The position numbers were made by a program, and so were the translations under genes. DNA of 64,000 bases from Hyphomicrobium sp. (GTDB lineage Bacteria > Pseudomonadota > Alphaproteobacteria > Rhizobiales > Hyphomicrobiaceae), in contig NZ_WBUE01000024.1 in assembly GCF_009026145.1 (NCBI RefSeq), positions 1 through 64,000 of the forward strand, in the 5' to 3' direction. The stretch's first letter is position 1; every line of letters starts with the position of its first letter. Shown here piece by piece: positions 23,244-31,214 of this stretch. Under the pieces are notes generated by a model. The model saw nothing but the letters and a program-made list of their open reading frames with translations. It was not told the origin of the DNA and ran no database searches.

Positions 23244-24773
23244 ATGCAAGAAAACATTGCCTTGGCCACGACGAAGGCGCGCCGGCGCGACTGGATCGGC
23301 CTCGCCGTCATCGCCATCCCGTGCCTCATCTACTCGATGGACCTGACGGTGCTGTACCTCGCGGTGCCGCAGATCACCGCCGACTTGAAGCCGAGCGCGG
23401 CGGGGCTTTTGTGGATCGTCGACATCTACGGCTTCATGGTCGCCGGCGCTCTCGTCACCATGGGCACGCTCGGTGATCGGGTCGGGCGCCGCAAGGTGCT
23501 GCTCATCGGCGCCGCCGCCTTCGGCGTCACCTCCGTGCTTGCCGCCTATTCGACCAGCGCCGGCATGCTGATCTTTGCGCGTGCCCTGCAGGGCCTGGCC
23601 GCCGCGACTTTGGCGCCGTCGACGCTCTCGCTCATTCGCAACATGTTCCTCGATCCACGCGAGCGCGCGCTCGCCATCGGCATCTGGGTGGCGAGCTTCT
23701 CGGCCGGCGCCGCCATCGGCCCGGTGTTCGGCGGCTTGATCCTGGCGCACTTCTGGTGGGGTGCGGTGTTCCTGATCAACGTGCCGGTGATGCTCATGCT
23801 GCTGGTTCTCGGACCGCTGCTGCTGCCCGAGTTCCGCGATCCGCACGCGGGCCACATGGACCTGGTCAGCGCTGGCCAGTCGATCATCGCCGTGCTCGCC
23901 GTCATCTACGGCATAAAGCGCATCGCCGAGGACGGGCTGGCGACGCTGCCGGTGATCGCCATCGTCATTGGCGTCATCGTCGCCATGGTGTTCTTCCGCC
24001 GCGAGCGACGCCTTGCCGACCCACTGATCGACGTGCGGCTGTTCTCGGCTCCCGCCTTCGGTGCCGCGCTGGCTACCAACGTGCTCGGGCTGTTCATGGT
24101 GCTCGGCGCCTTCCTGTTCATCACCCAGTACCTGCAACTCGTGCTCGGCCTGGGGCCGCTGGAGGCCGGACTGTGGATGGCGCCTTCCGGCGTCGTCTTC
24201 GCCCTCGGCTCCATGGCGGCGCCGCCCCTGGTCCGCAACTTCCAGCCCGCGACGGTGATAGCCACCGGCCTGCTGCTGTCCGCTGCCGGCTTCGCCTCGC
24301 TCACCCAGATCGCCGATGCGGGATCCCCGTGGCTGCTGTTCGGCGGGATGCTCGCCTTTTGCATCGGCATGTCGCCGATCGGCGCCATTACCACCGATCT
24401 CGTGCTGAGCGCGGCACCGCCCGAGCGCGCCGGTGCTGCCTCGGCCATCTCGGAGACGAGCTTCGAGCTCGGCGGGGCGCTCGGCATCGCGGTGTTCGGC
24501 AGCCTGTTCACGTTCGTCTATGGGCGCGCCATGCGGGCAACCGACTTGCACGCCCTGCCGGTAAGCGCGGTGGAGAGTGCCAAAGATGGGCTCGGCGGCG
24601 CCATCAACGCGGCGCAGGCGCTGACCGCCGAGCAGGGGGCACAGCTCCTGGTCGCGGCGCGGGCGGCGTTCGTCTACGCCTTCGAGGTGACGTCGGCGGT
24701 CTCCGCAATGTGCGCCGTCCTCGCCGCGATGACGGCGGCGCGGCTCCTGCGCGGCGCCGGTACGCGCGGTTAG
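23244..24773 (+). CDS. MFS drug/proton antiporter, DHA2 (14-TM) family
   Basis: A 509-residue inner-membrane transporter with about 14 hydrophobic segments. Motif A (GTLGDRVGRRKVLLIGA) lies after helix 2, a conserved Asp occurs in helix 1 (YSMDLTVLYLAVP) and the motif C-like FSAGAAIGPVFGG in helix 5. These features and length match EmrB/QacA/SmvA-type multidrug exporters. No adaptor (EmrA) gene is beside it, which favours an SmvA/QacA-like stand-alone pump. GGAG lies 8 bases before the ATG. No regulator gene is adjacent. Confidence 0.9.
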   Translation: MQENIALATTKARRRDWIGLAVIAIPCLIYSMDLTVLYLAVPQITADLKPSAAGLLWIVDIYGFMVAGALVTMGTLGDRVGRRKVLLIGAAAFGVTSVLAAYSTSAGMLIFARALQGLAAATLAPSTLSLIRNMFLDPRERALAIGIWVASFSAGAAIGPVFGGLILAHFWWGAVFLINVPVMLMLLVLGPLLLPEFRDPHAGHMDLVSAGQSIIAVLAVIYGIKRIAEDGLATLPVIAIVIGVIVAMVFFRRERRLADPLIDVRLFSAPAFGAALATNVLGLFMVLGAFLFITQYLQLVLGLGPLEAGLWMAPSGVVFALGSMAAPPLVRNFQPATVIATGLLLSAAGFASLTQIADAGSPWLLFGGMLAFCIGMSPIGAITTDLVLSAAPPERAGAASAISETSFELGGALGIAVFGSLFTFVYGRAMRATDLHALPVSAVESAKDGLGGAINAAQALTAEQGAQLLVAARAAFVYAFEVTSAVSAMCAVLAAMTAARLLRGAGTRG

Positions 24774-24880
24774 CGATAGCGCCTGCCGGCGGCCGGCCGC
24801 TTGAGCGCATGGCTGCGCAAGCGTAGATAACGTAAAGGACGGAGTCGCAGCCGGGCGCGATAGCGATTGGCAGGTGCCCT

Positions 24881-25798
24881 ATGTCCGATCAAACCGTTGC
24901 GGTGTTTGGCGGCACAGGCTTTCTCGGCCGGCGAGTTGTGCGCCATCTCCTCGACAAAGGCTTCTCGGTGCGGGTTGTCTCTCGGCATCCGCAGTCGTCT
25001 GGCGCCTCCGCTCGACAGGGCAGCACGCCCATCTTTGCCGACATCCACGACGAGCGGTCTGTCGCCTCGGCCATCGCGGGCGCACAAGGCGTCGTGAACG
25101 CCGTCAGTCTCTATGTCGAGCATGGTGTGGAGACCTTCCATGCGGTGCATGTGGAAGGCGCCGGCCGGCTGGCGCGACTGGCGAAGGATTGCGGCGTGCG
25201 GTGGCTCGTGCAGGTGTCGGGGATCGGCTCGGATGCAGGATCCTCCTCGCTCTACATCCGCAAGCGCGGTGAGGGCGAATTGGCCGTGAGGGCGCAGTTA
25301 CCGGGCGCGATCATTGTGCGGCCGTCGGTCATGTTCGGACCCGACGACGTGTTCCTCAACACCATCGTCAGGCTCCTGAGGTGGTTCCCGGTCTATCCCA
25401 TGTTCGGGCGCGGCGAGACACGCCTGCAACCGGCCTACGTCGAGGATGTAGGCGAAGCCATAGCGCGTCGTTTGCAGGCAAGCGAGGCGCCCGACATCAC
25501 CTACGAGCTTGGCGGGCCGCACATCTACACCTACGAGCAGCTTCTGCGCACGATCGCAGGCAGGATCAACCGGAGCCCGATGCTCGTACCGGTGCCTTTC
25601 GCGGCCTGGCATGCCTTGGCGCGGATGACGGAATTGCTGCCGAAGCCGGCGCTGACCCGCAATCAAGTGGAGCTCATGGAGCTCGACACCATCGCGGCAG
25701 CGGGGATGGCCGGGTTTGGTGCGCTGGGGATAGCGCCCCTTTCCATCGATCACGTTCTCGATCAGATCGCGCCGCGTGCAGCGGCGGCCGTCCATTGA
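24881..25798 (+). CDS. NAD(P)-binding SDR protein, complex I NDUFA9-like
   Basis: A 305-residue atypical short-chain dehydrogenase with N-terminal Rossmann motif GGTGFLGRRVVRHLLDKG. Its pattern (GAQGVVNAVSLYVEHGVETFHAVHVEGAGRLARLAKD, YIRKRGEGELAVRA, IIVRPSVMFGPDDVFLN, FPVYPMFGRGETRLQPAYVEDV) matches the complex I 39-kDa/NDUFA9 group found in alphaproteobacteria. In mitochondria that subunit binds NADPH and supports complex I stability; in bacteria the role is less defined and may be quinone- or lipid-related. The catalytic YxxxK motif of classical SDRs is replaced by YIRKRGEGE, as in this group. Confidence 0.87.
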   Translation: MSDQTVAVFGGTGFLGRRVVRHLLDKGFSVRVVSRHPQSSGASARQGSTPIFADIHDERSVASAIAGAQGVVNAVSLYVEHGVETFHAVHVEGAGRLARLAKDCGVRWLVQVSGIGSDAGSSSLYIRKRGEGELAVRAQLPGAIIVRPSVMFGPDDVFLNTIVRLLRWFPVYPMFGRGETRLQPAYVEDVGEAIARRLQASEAPDITYELGGPHIYTYEQLLRTIAGRINRSPMLVPVPFAAWHALARMTELLPKPALTRNQVELMELDTIAAAGMAGFGALGIAPLSIDHVLDQIAPRAAAAVH

Positions 25799-25930
25799 GC
25801 TGCCCCCTCGGCGTGAGGGAAATCGTCAATTCTTTCGAAAGCCAAGGGAACTTTGGTGCGCCAAAAGCGGTTCACCGAGACGAAGATTAGCCTCGTCATG
25901 AAAGGAGAGCCCGAGGCGAAAGGTGGAAAA

Positions 25931-26275
25931 ATGCAGGAAGTCTCTCGCCAGCAAGTGCAGCGATTGCTGTTCCGTGCCGACGCCCGGCTCGTGGAGGTCT
26001 TGCCCGAGCCAGATTACCGCAAGGCGCACCTGCCCGGCGCCGTCAACGTGCCGTTCGACGACGAGTTCGGCATGCACGTCCAATACGTGATCCCCGACAA
26101 GAACACGCCGGTAATCGTCTATTGCGCCGACAGCGAGTGCGAGTTGTCACCCAAGGCGGCGAAGCATCTCGACAAGCTCGGCTACAACAAGGTCTTCGAT
26201 TACCGCGGCGGCAAGGCCGATTGGCAGCGAGCGGGCCTGCAAGTGGAGCGGGGCTCGATCGAGGACGCGCGATGA
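25931..26275 (+). CDS. Single-domain rhodanese-like protein
   Basis: A 114-residue rhodanese domain: EVLPEPDYRKAHLPGAVNVPFDD is the CH2A-like segment, and the active-site loop is VIVYCADSECELSPKAAKHL with C65 as probable sulfur carrier and a second Cys at 70. Family members transfer sulfane sulfur or act in redox/detoxification. The ATG at 25931 follows AAAGGTGG and gives a compact domain; upstream in-frame starts (TTG 25853, GTG 25856, ATG 25898) would add a basic extension that has no domain character. Confidence 0.83.
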   Translation: MQEVSRQQVQRLLFRADARLVEVLPEPDYRKAHLPGAVNVPFDDEFGMHVQYVIPDKNTPVIVYCADSECELSPKAAKHLDKLGYNKVFDYRGGKADWQRAGLQVERGSIEDAR

Positions 26276-26311
26276 TCCGCGAGCAGAGGCGCCTAGCCGG
26301 AACCGACGCGA

Positions 26312-26740
26312 TCAATTCAACATCCACTCCAGCTTGATGTCGGCATCCAGCAACTTGGATACCGGGCAATCCGTCTTTGCCTTCTCCGCGATCTTCGCAA
26401 ATTCCTCGCGGTCCATGCCCGGCACCGTAGCGTTGAGCTTCAGCACCGAGCTGGAGACCTTGTAGCCGTTACCCGTGGACTCGAGCGTCACCCCGGCATC
26501 GGTATCGAGCTTCGATGCCGTGTGGCCCGATTGGTCGAGCGCATAGGCGAGCGCCATCGAGAAGCAGGCGGAGTGCGCCGCCGCAATCAGCTCCTCGGGA
26601 TTGGTGCCGCGCTCATCCTCGAAGCGCTTCTTGAACGAAAGTTTTTGGTTCTGCAGCGCATTACTCTGCGAGGTGACTTTGCCCGCACCGTCGCGCGCGG
26701 ATCCTTCCCATACGGTGTGGGCATGCTTGGTCGTGTGCAT
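26312..26740 (-). CDS. osmC: OsmC-type peroxiredoxin
   Basis: A 142-residue thiol peroxidase that reduces organic hydroperoxides. Both redox cysteines are present: C59 in AAAHSACFSMALAYAL and C125 in AKTDCPVSKLL. Length and spacing match OsmC (143 in E. coli) more closely than Ohr, and HTVWEGSARDGAGKVTSQS is the usual OsmC N-terminus. GGAG lies 8 bases before the ATG at 26740. It converges with the rhodanese gene (37 bases apart). Confidence 0.92.
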   Translation of the reverse strand: MHTTKHAHTVWEGSARDGAGKVTSQSNALQNQKLSFKKRFEDERGTNPEELIAAAHSACFSMALAYALDQSGHTASKLDTDAGVTLESTGNGYKVSSSVLKLNATVPGMDREEFAKIAEKAKTDCPVSKLLDADIKLEWMLN

Positions 26741-26841
26741 GGCACCGCTCCAGTCTTTTGACCACGACATGGTCAAACTGACTATCCGGCGCAAGGTTCC
26801 CGCCTGCGGGGGCCTAATGCTCGTTGTGCTCGATCACCCGC

Positions 26842-27042
26842 CTAGTGCGGCAGGCCGGCGATGCAGGCCGGCCCATCGAGCACGCTCTTACAAGCCTTCG
26901 CCTGCTCCGGATGCCCGCGTGCCTCCTCAACGGCGCTTTTCTTATCGTGCGGAAGCCCCTTGATGTGCTCGGGGCCGTCGAGCACGCTCGCCTGTCCACT
27001 ACCGGGGCGGCGCTGCTCGAACCTTCGATCTATCTGGTTCAT
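26842..27042 (-). CDS. Small protein with an internal repeat (66 aa)
   Basis: A 66-residue gene with a good ribosome site (GGAGG 8 bases before the ATG at 27042). It contains the segment SVLDGPEHIKGLPH (near residue 20) and again SVLDGPACIAGLPH at the very C-terminus, with a charged linker (DKKSAVEEARGHPEQAKACK) between. Two conserved copies of a 14-residue segment in one short frame argue that the frame is translated and duplicated. No signal peptide or membrane segment. It lies between osmC and the ligase gene. I do not recognise a family. Confidence 0.6.
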   Translation of the reverse strand: MNQIDRRFEQRRPGSGQASVLDGPEHIKGLPHDKKSAVEEARGHPEQAKACKSVLDGPACIAGLPH

Positions 27043-27179
27043 TGCTCAGGCCTCCATTGGTCGTCGGCTGACGCGCTTCAGCACGTCGCCGACGAGCGTA
27101 CCCGCTCCGTACCAGCCGGCCTGATAGTTGTTACATAGGTGTATGACCGGAACCAGCCAACAGTGTTCGGCTGTCGCAG

Positions 27180-28829
27180 CTAGCGATGCAGCGCGGCAGG
27201 CTCGCCAGGGGCCACCACGAGCTTCTGCACCGTCGAGAGCGTATCTGCCTCCGCCGCCGGCTTGTCCCAGCGGATGCGGTGCACGCGCGGAAAGCGCATG
27301 GCGAGGCCCGACTTGTGGCGGCTCGAGGGGAACACGGCGTCGAAGGCGATCTCCAGCACCAACTCTTGCTCGACGGCGCGCACCGGCCCGAACTGCTCGA
27401 TGGTGCTGTTGCGCACGAAGCGGTCAAGGCGGACGAGCTCCTCGTCGGTGAAGCCGGAATACGCCTTGCCGACCGGCACCAGCTCGCGCAGCGTTTCGCC
27501 ACCCTCCCCGGCAACCTCGCGCCAGACGCCGAACGTATAGTCGGAATAGTAGGACGAGCGCTTGCCGGAGCCGCGCTGGGCGTACATCAGCACGCAGTCG
27601 ATGGTCAGCGCGGCGCGCTTCCACTTCCACCAGTGCCCCTTGGGGCGACCGGAAAGATAGGGGCTCGTCTTGCGCTTCAGCATCAGCCCTTCGATGCCGG
27701 CCTCGCGTGCGCCGCTCCACAGCGCGCCGAGATGCTGGAAGTGCTCGAAGGCGACGAGCGCGCTGACGTCGGTGAGGCGTGGATGGTGTCGCGCGTGCCA
27801 GGCCTCGAGGCGCAACCGCCGCTCGGCGAAGGGGAGGGGGCGCACGTCCTCGCCGTCGTCGATCAGAATATCGTAGAGCCGCACGAAGGCAGGGTAATCG
27901 CGCAGCATCTTGGCGGTGACGGTCTTGCGGTTGAGCCGCTGCTGTAGGTCGTTGAACGGGGCGACGACGCCGTCGCGTACGATGAGCAGCTCGCCGTCGA
28001 GCACGGCGTTGAATGGGGCGAAGGCGGCGACGATCTCCGGGAAGCCGGACGAGATGTCGTCGCCCGAGCGCGAGAAGATGCGCACCTCGCCCATGCTGGA
28101 AGCATGCCTTCGGCATGACCCGGCCGCCACCTGCACGCGCACGCCGTCCCACTTCCATTCCGCGGCGATGTCCTCCGGGGTCAGGCTCGCCCAGTCGCCT
28201 TCCTCGATCGGATGCGCGAGCATCAGGGGGCGGAATACCGGCTTGCCCTCGGCATCGGGGCGCGGGCCGCGGCTCTCGAGCCAGGCGAAGAGATCGGTGT
28301 AGGGCGGGTGCAGCGCGTGCCACATCTCCTCGATGTCGCTGAGCTCATGCCCGCTCATCTGCGCCAAGGCCGTCTTGGCGAGGCGGGCCGAGACACCGAC
28401 GCGCGGCGCGCCGCCCACGAGCTTCAGGAGCGCCCAGCGCCCGCGCACGTCGAGGCGGTCGAGGAAATCGTCGAGCACCGGCGCCACGGCATTGCGCGGG
28501 GCGAGCTCGAGTGCGGCGACGACCTCGGCAAGGCGCGGGGAGGCGCGTGCGCTGCGCTTATCGGGCCACAGCAGCGACACCGTCTCCGCCGTGTCGCCCA
28601 CGTAGTCGCGCGACAGCTGATAGAGCACGGGGTCGATCTTGCCCTCCATCAGCTCGGCAAGGGCGCGGCGCAGCGGCAGGCGGGGGAACAGGCCATCGGT
28701 GAGGGCGGCGAGCGCAAAGCCGCGATCGGGGTCGGTCGCCGAACTGAAATACTCGGCGAGCAGCGCCAGCTTGCCGCTGCGCGATGGCGTCGTCGTCAGG
28801 CAGTCGAGCAGGTTGGCGAACTTTTGCAT
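27180..28829 (-). CDS. ATP-dependent DNA ligase (exonuclease-associated, LigC-like)
   Basis: Seals nicks using ATP through a ligase-AMP intermediate. The 549-residue protein has an N-terminal helical DNA-binding domain (~1-200), the adenylation domain with nucleophile Lys226 in AAEWKWDGVRV, FSRSGDD, the Glu motif VLDGELLIV, EGLMLKRK and WWKWKR, and the OB-fold domain with C-terminal RFPRVHRIRWDK. This is the ligase type found beside the MBL-fold exonuclease encoded upstream. The ATG is at 28829, matching family N-termini, but no ribosome site is visible because a long palindrome ends 2 bases upstream. Residues 237-247 (GSCRRHASSMG) are encoded by a palindromic stretch. Confidence 0.92.
   Translation of the reverse strand: MQKFANLLDCLTTTPSRSGKLALLAEYFSSATDPDRGFALAALTDGLFPRLPLRRALAELMEGKIDPVLYQLSRDYVGDTAETVSLLWPDKRSARASPRLAEVVAALELAPRNAVAPVLDDFLDRLDVRGRWALLKLVGGAPRVGVSARLAKTALAQMSGHELSDIEEMWHALHPPYTDLFAWLESRGPRPDAEGKPVFRPLMLAHPIEEGDWASLTPEDIAAEWKWDGVRVQVAAGSCRRHASSMGEVRIFSRSGDDISSGFPEIVAAFAPFNAVLDGELLIVRDGVVAPFNDLQQRLNRKTVTAKMLRDYPAFVRLYDILIDDGEDVRPLPFAERRLRLEAWHARHHPRLTDVSALVAFEHFQHLGALWSGAREAGIEGLMLKRKTSPYLSGRPKGHWWKWKRAALTIDCVLMYAQRGSGKRSSYYSDYTFGVWREVAGEGGETLRELVPVGKAYSGFTDEELVRLDRFVRNSTIEQFGPVRAVEQELVLEIAFDAVFPSSRHKSGLAMRFPRVHRIRWDKPAAEADTLSTVQKLVVAPGEPAALHR
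28092..28119. repeat. Double palindrome inside the ligase gene
   Basis: CATGCT-gga-AGCATG is immediately followed, sharing bases, by CATGCC-ttc-GGCATG. Two back-to-back 6-bp stems in 27 bases fall in the adenylation domain and encode a surface-loop-like stretch. It could be a small palindromic element accommodated in frame. Confidence 0.5.
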
Positions 28830-28830
28830 G

Positions 28831-28908
28831 CTAGTGTCCCGCTTCCGAAGCTCGCCAGAGCTCGCGGCTGGGGTTGGGAGCGAGCTTCGGAAGCATAAGG
28901 GACACTAG
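28831..28908. repeat. Long palindrome 1 before the ligase gene
   Basis: Arms of 25 bases: CTAGTGTCCC plus GCTTCCGAAGCTCGC (28831-28855) pair with GCGAGCTTCGGAAGC (28880-28894) and GGGACACTAG (28899-28908), with a 4-base bulge and a 24-base loop. The outer ends are CTAGTGTCCC/GGGACACTAG. It abuts the ligase start codon and has no coding capacity. Confidence 0.85.
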
Positions 28909-28921
28909 AATCATGGATTTG

Positions 28922-28998
28922 GTAGTGTGATTCAGATCGAGAAATTCGCTCGATACCTTGTCGTTCATGATGGCGAATTTCTCGATCATCACACTACT
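28922..28998. repeat. Long palindrome 2 between exonuclease and ligase genes
   Basis: Left arm 28922-28949 (GTAGTGTGAT, TCA, GATCGAGAAATTCGC) pairs with the right arm 28973-28998 over 25 bases, the only difference being a 3-base indel; the loop is 23 bases. The right end runs into the exonuclease stop codon. Its ends (TAGTGTGAT) resemble those of palindrome 1 (TAGTGTCCC). Confidence 0.85.
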
Positions 28999-30010
28999 AG
29001 TCGCCCTCGTCCTCGAAGCCGACCAGCGACAGCGCGCGCGCTTTGCGACCCATAAGCCCGAGCTGGTAGACGAGCGCGTCGTCGCGGCCGTGCGTGACCC
29101 AAACGTCCTCGGCCCCCGTCTCGACGATGGTGTCGAGCAGCTCCGGCCAGTCGGCGTGATCGGAGATGACAAGCGGCAGCTCGACGCCCGCCTGGCGGAT
29201 GCGCCCCTTGATGCGCATCCAACCTGAGGCGAAGGCGGTGACGGGATCGGGGAAGCGTCGCGACCAGCGGTCGTCGACGGAAGAGGGAGGGCACAGCACG
29301 AGCGCGCCGGCGAAGTCGCCTGTCTTGTCGCTGGTGACAGGACGCAGGTCGCCGAGGTCGACGCCGAGCCGCTGATAGAGCTGGCATAGCTCGACCAATG
29401 CGCCGTGCAGATAGATCGGCTTGTCGTAGCCGGCCTCGCGGCACAGCTTGATAACGCGCTGGGTTTTGCCGAGCCCATAGGCGCCGACGAGGTGCGCGCG
29501 CTCCGGTTGGCGGGCGATGGAGGCAAGCAGGCGCCCGACCTCGGCTTCGGCCGGCTCATGGCGGAACACTGGCAGCGCGAACGTCGCCTCGGTGATGAAC
29601 ACGTCGCACGTCACGACCTCGAAGGGCGCGCACGTCGGGTCGGAGGCGCGCTTGTAGTCGCCGGAGATGATCACCCGCTGGCCTTGCCAGTCGAGCACCA
29701 CCTGCGCCGCGCCGAGGATATGGCCGGCGGGGATGAGGCGCACGGCTACGCCGTTGATGTCCCGCGCTTCTCCCAGCGCTTGCGGCTCGAAGCCGCCGGC
29801 GCACCCTGACCCCATGCGTGTCTTCATGATTTCAATGGTTTCGCGCGTCGCCAACACAGCGCCGTGACCCGATCGCGCGTGATCGCTGTGGCCGTGGGTG
29901 ATGACGGCGCGATCGACGGCGCGCGCCGGATCGACGAAAAAGCCGCCGGGCTCGCAGAAGAGCCCGCGGTGAGTCGGATACAGCCATCGATCGACGCCGG
30001 CAGCGCCCAT
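28997..30010 (-). CDS. Ligase-associated MBL-fold DNA exonuclease
   Basis: A 337-residue metallo-beta-lactamase/beta-CASP-type nuclease of the kind encoded beside bacterial ATP-dependent ligases in a proposed DNA repair set. Metal ligands are visible in VITHGHSDHA (HxHxDH), in the AGHILGAAQV segment, in SGDYKRA (Asp) and in the C-terminal ISDHADWPELL and VTHGR. Relatives are mRNA 3'-end processing-like nucleases acting on DNA. The usual partners, an Lhr-like helicase and a PdeM-type phosphoesterase, are not encoded nearby. The ligase follows after two palindromes. Confidence 0.9.
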   Translation of the reverse strand: MGAAGVDRWLYPTHRGLFCEPGGFFVDPARAVDRAVITHGHSDHARSGHGAVLATRETIEIMKTRMGSGCAGGFEPQALGEARDINGVAVRLIPAGHILGAAQVVLDWQGQRVIISGDYKRASDPTCAPFEVVTCDVFITEATFALPVFRHEPAEAEVGRLLASIARQPERAHLVGAYGLGKTQRVIKLCREAGYDKPIYLHGALVELCQLYQRLGVDLGDLRPVTSDKTGDFAGALVLCPPSSVDDRWSRRFPDPVTAFASGWMRIKGRIRQAGVELPLVISDHADWPELLDTIVETGAEDVWVTHGRDDALVYQLGLMGRKARALSLVGFEDEGD

Positions 30011-30177
30011 GCAATCCTCTTGGGAATGAGCCTAATGTGGTGTGCAGGCCCCCGCTTCGCCAAGCATTCTCGCTACGCTCCGGCAGATTGAGGCGGAGGC
30101 ATTTCGCACGCCCCGCCAGCCCCCTTGCCCGCCGAATAAAGTTCAGGCGTTAACCTCGTTGTCACGAGGTGGCCAAA

Positions 30178-30558
30178 ATGTCGCGCGATGTCTGCACCCG
30201 AGGGCACTGGTTTGTACCGCTTCCAGGAGAGCGCATCGTGAGGGAATGCAGAGAGGTGCTGTCGGCCTATGTACCGGTCAGGACGCCAGCCCGAGACGCC
30301 GTTGATTTCGAGCTGCCGCTGAAAATCTACATCATCGAGACGGTCGAGCGCGAAACGCGCGTCAAGCAGCTGCGCCAGCTGGGCATTATCGCGGCGCTCG
30401 TCGTCGGCATGTTCGTCTGCCAGTGGCCGGTTGCGTTCAGCTCGGCCAATGCCGTGCCGAGCCTGCCGATCAGCGCGACCGCGGCGGGAGCCCGTGGGCC
30501 GGCGATCGTAGTGCCGGAGCGGCTCGCGTTTGCCGCCGGAATGCGGGACGCCTACTGA
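30178..30558 (+). CDS. Small single-pass membrane protein of unknown function
   Basis: A 126-residue protein with one central membrane segment (about residues 65-83, LGIIAALVVGMFVCQWPVAF), preceded by an N-terminal cytoplasmic-type part (HWFVPLPGERIVRECREVL) and followed by an Ala/Pro-rich tail. GAGG lies 8 bases before the ATG at 30178; a GTG at 30169 is an alternative. I do not recognise a family. It is divergent from the exonuclease gene. Confidence 0.6.
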   Translation: MSRDVCTRGHWFVPLPGERIVRECREVLSAYVPVRTPARDAVDFELPLKIYIIETVERETRVKQLRQLGIIAALVVGMFVCQWPVAFSSANAVPSLPISATAAGARGPAIVVPERLAFAAGMRDAY

Positions 30559-30618
30559 GCACGCGCTCGGCGCCACAGGAGCGGCGCGTCTCGCGCGGGC
30601 AGTCGCTGCGCTATCGCG

Positions 30619-31083
30619 TTATGGAGTCTTGCCGGGTTCGGCGGCGGTGCCGGCGGTGAGGCACGATAGGTAGATCGTCGAGCCTGCCACGGCGCCCCAC
30701 AGGATCACGGCCTCGCGTCCCTCCTTGGCGACGGTCCAAATCGTATCGGTAGGAAAGTGCCCCTGCTTCTGCGCGACCGCATGTCCCGCTGACTCGAAGC
30801 TTTTGCGGGTCGTGGGCATGATCACGTCGGTGCCGCCCGATCCCGGCGCCCAGCCGAGGAAAGAGTAGTCGGTGCAGGTCTTGCCCTCCGCCGCCGCGAT
30901 CTCGCTGATGAGGCCCTTCTTCTCCTCGAAGTTCTCACTCGACCAGGTCGTGGCCCCCGGCGCGACGACGACGCCCGTCAGCCGATCGCGATCGACGGGG
31001 CGGTCCGTTGCTGCTGCCGATGCAAGAGTGCTGATCAGCAGTGCGGTGAGCGCGAGGACCTCCGTGGTGCGCGAAGCGGTCAT
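30619..31083 (-). CDS. Secreted protein of unknown function
   Basis: A 154-residue exported protein; signal peptide MTASRTTEVLALTALLISTL, cleavage near ASAAA. The mature part contains two cysteines (KTCTDYSFLGWAPGSGGTD and IYLSCLTAG) and a hydrophobic segment near the C-terminus (AVILWGAVAGSTIYLSC). GGGAGA lies 4 bases before the ATG. It lies 131 bases downstream of the VWA gene on the same strand, so the two may be co-transcribed. No family recognised. Confidence 0.7.
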   Translation of the reverse strand: MTASRTTEVLALTALLISTLASAAATDRPVDRDRLTGVVVAPGATTWSSENFEEKKGLISEIAAAEGKTCTDYSFLGWAPGSGGTDVIMPTTRKSFESAGHAVAQKQGHFPTDTIWTVAKEGREAVILWGAVAGSTIYLSCLTAGTAAEPGKTP

Positions 31084-31214
31084 GCCGTCTCCCAATACGC
31101 TGTTTCGCGCCCGGCTGCGGAGGGCCGGACCATTCGTCGAGCGCCCTTGTGGCCCAACGCGCCCGGCAACGCCAGCCCTGTGCGCGGAAGCGTCGGACGG
31201 GAGGGCGGCATCGC

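Noticed and set aside
23160..24551. Long minus-strand open frame opposite the MFS gene
   Set aside because: Extremely Asp/His/Gln-rich, the complement of hydrophobic codons; not a protein.
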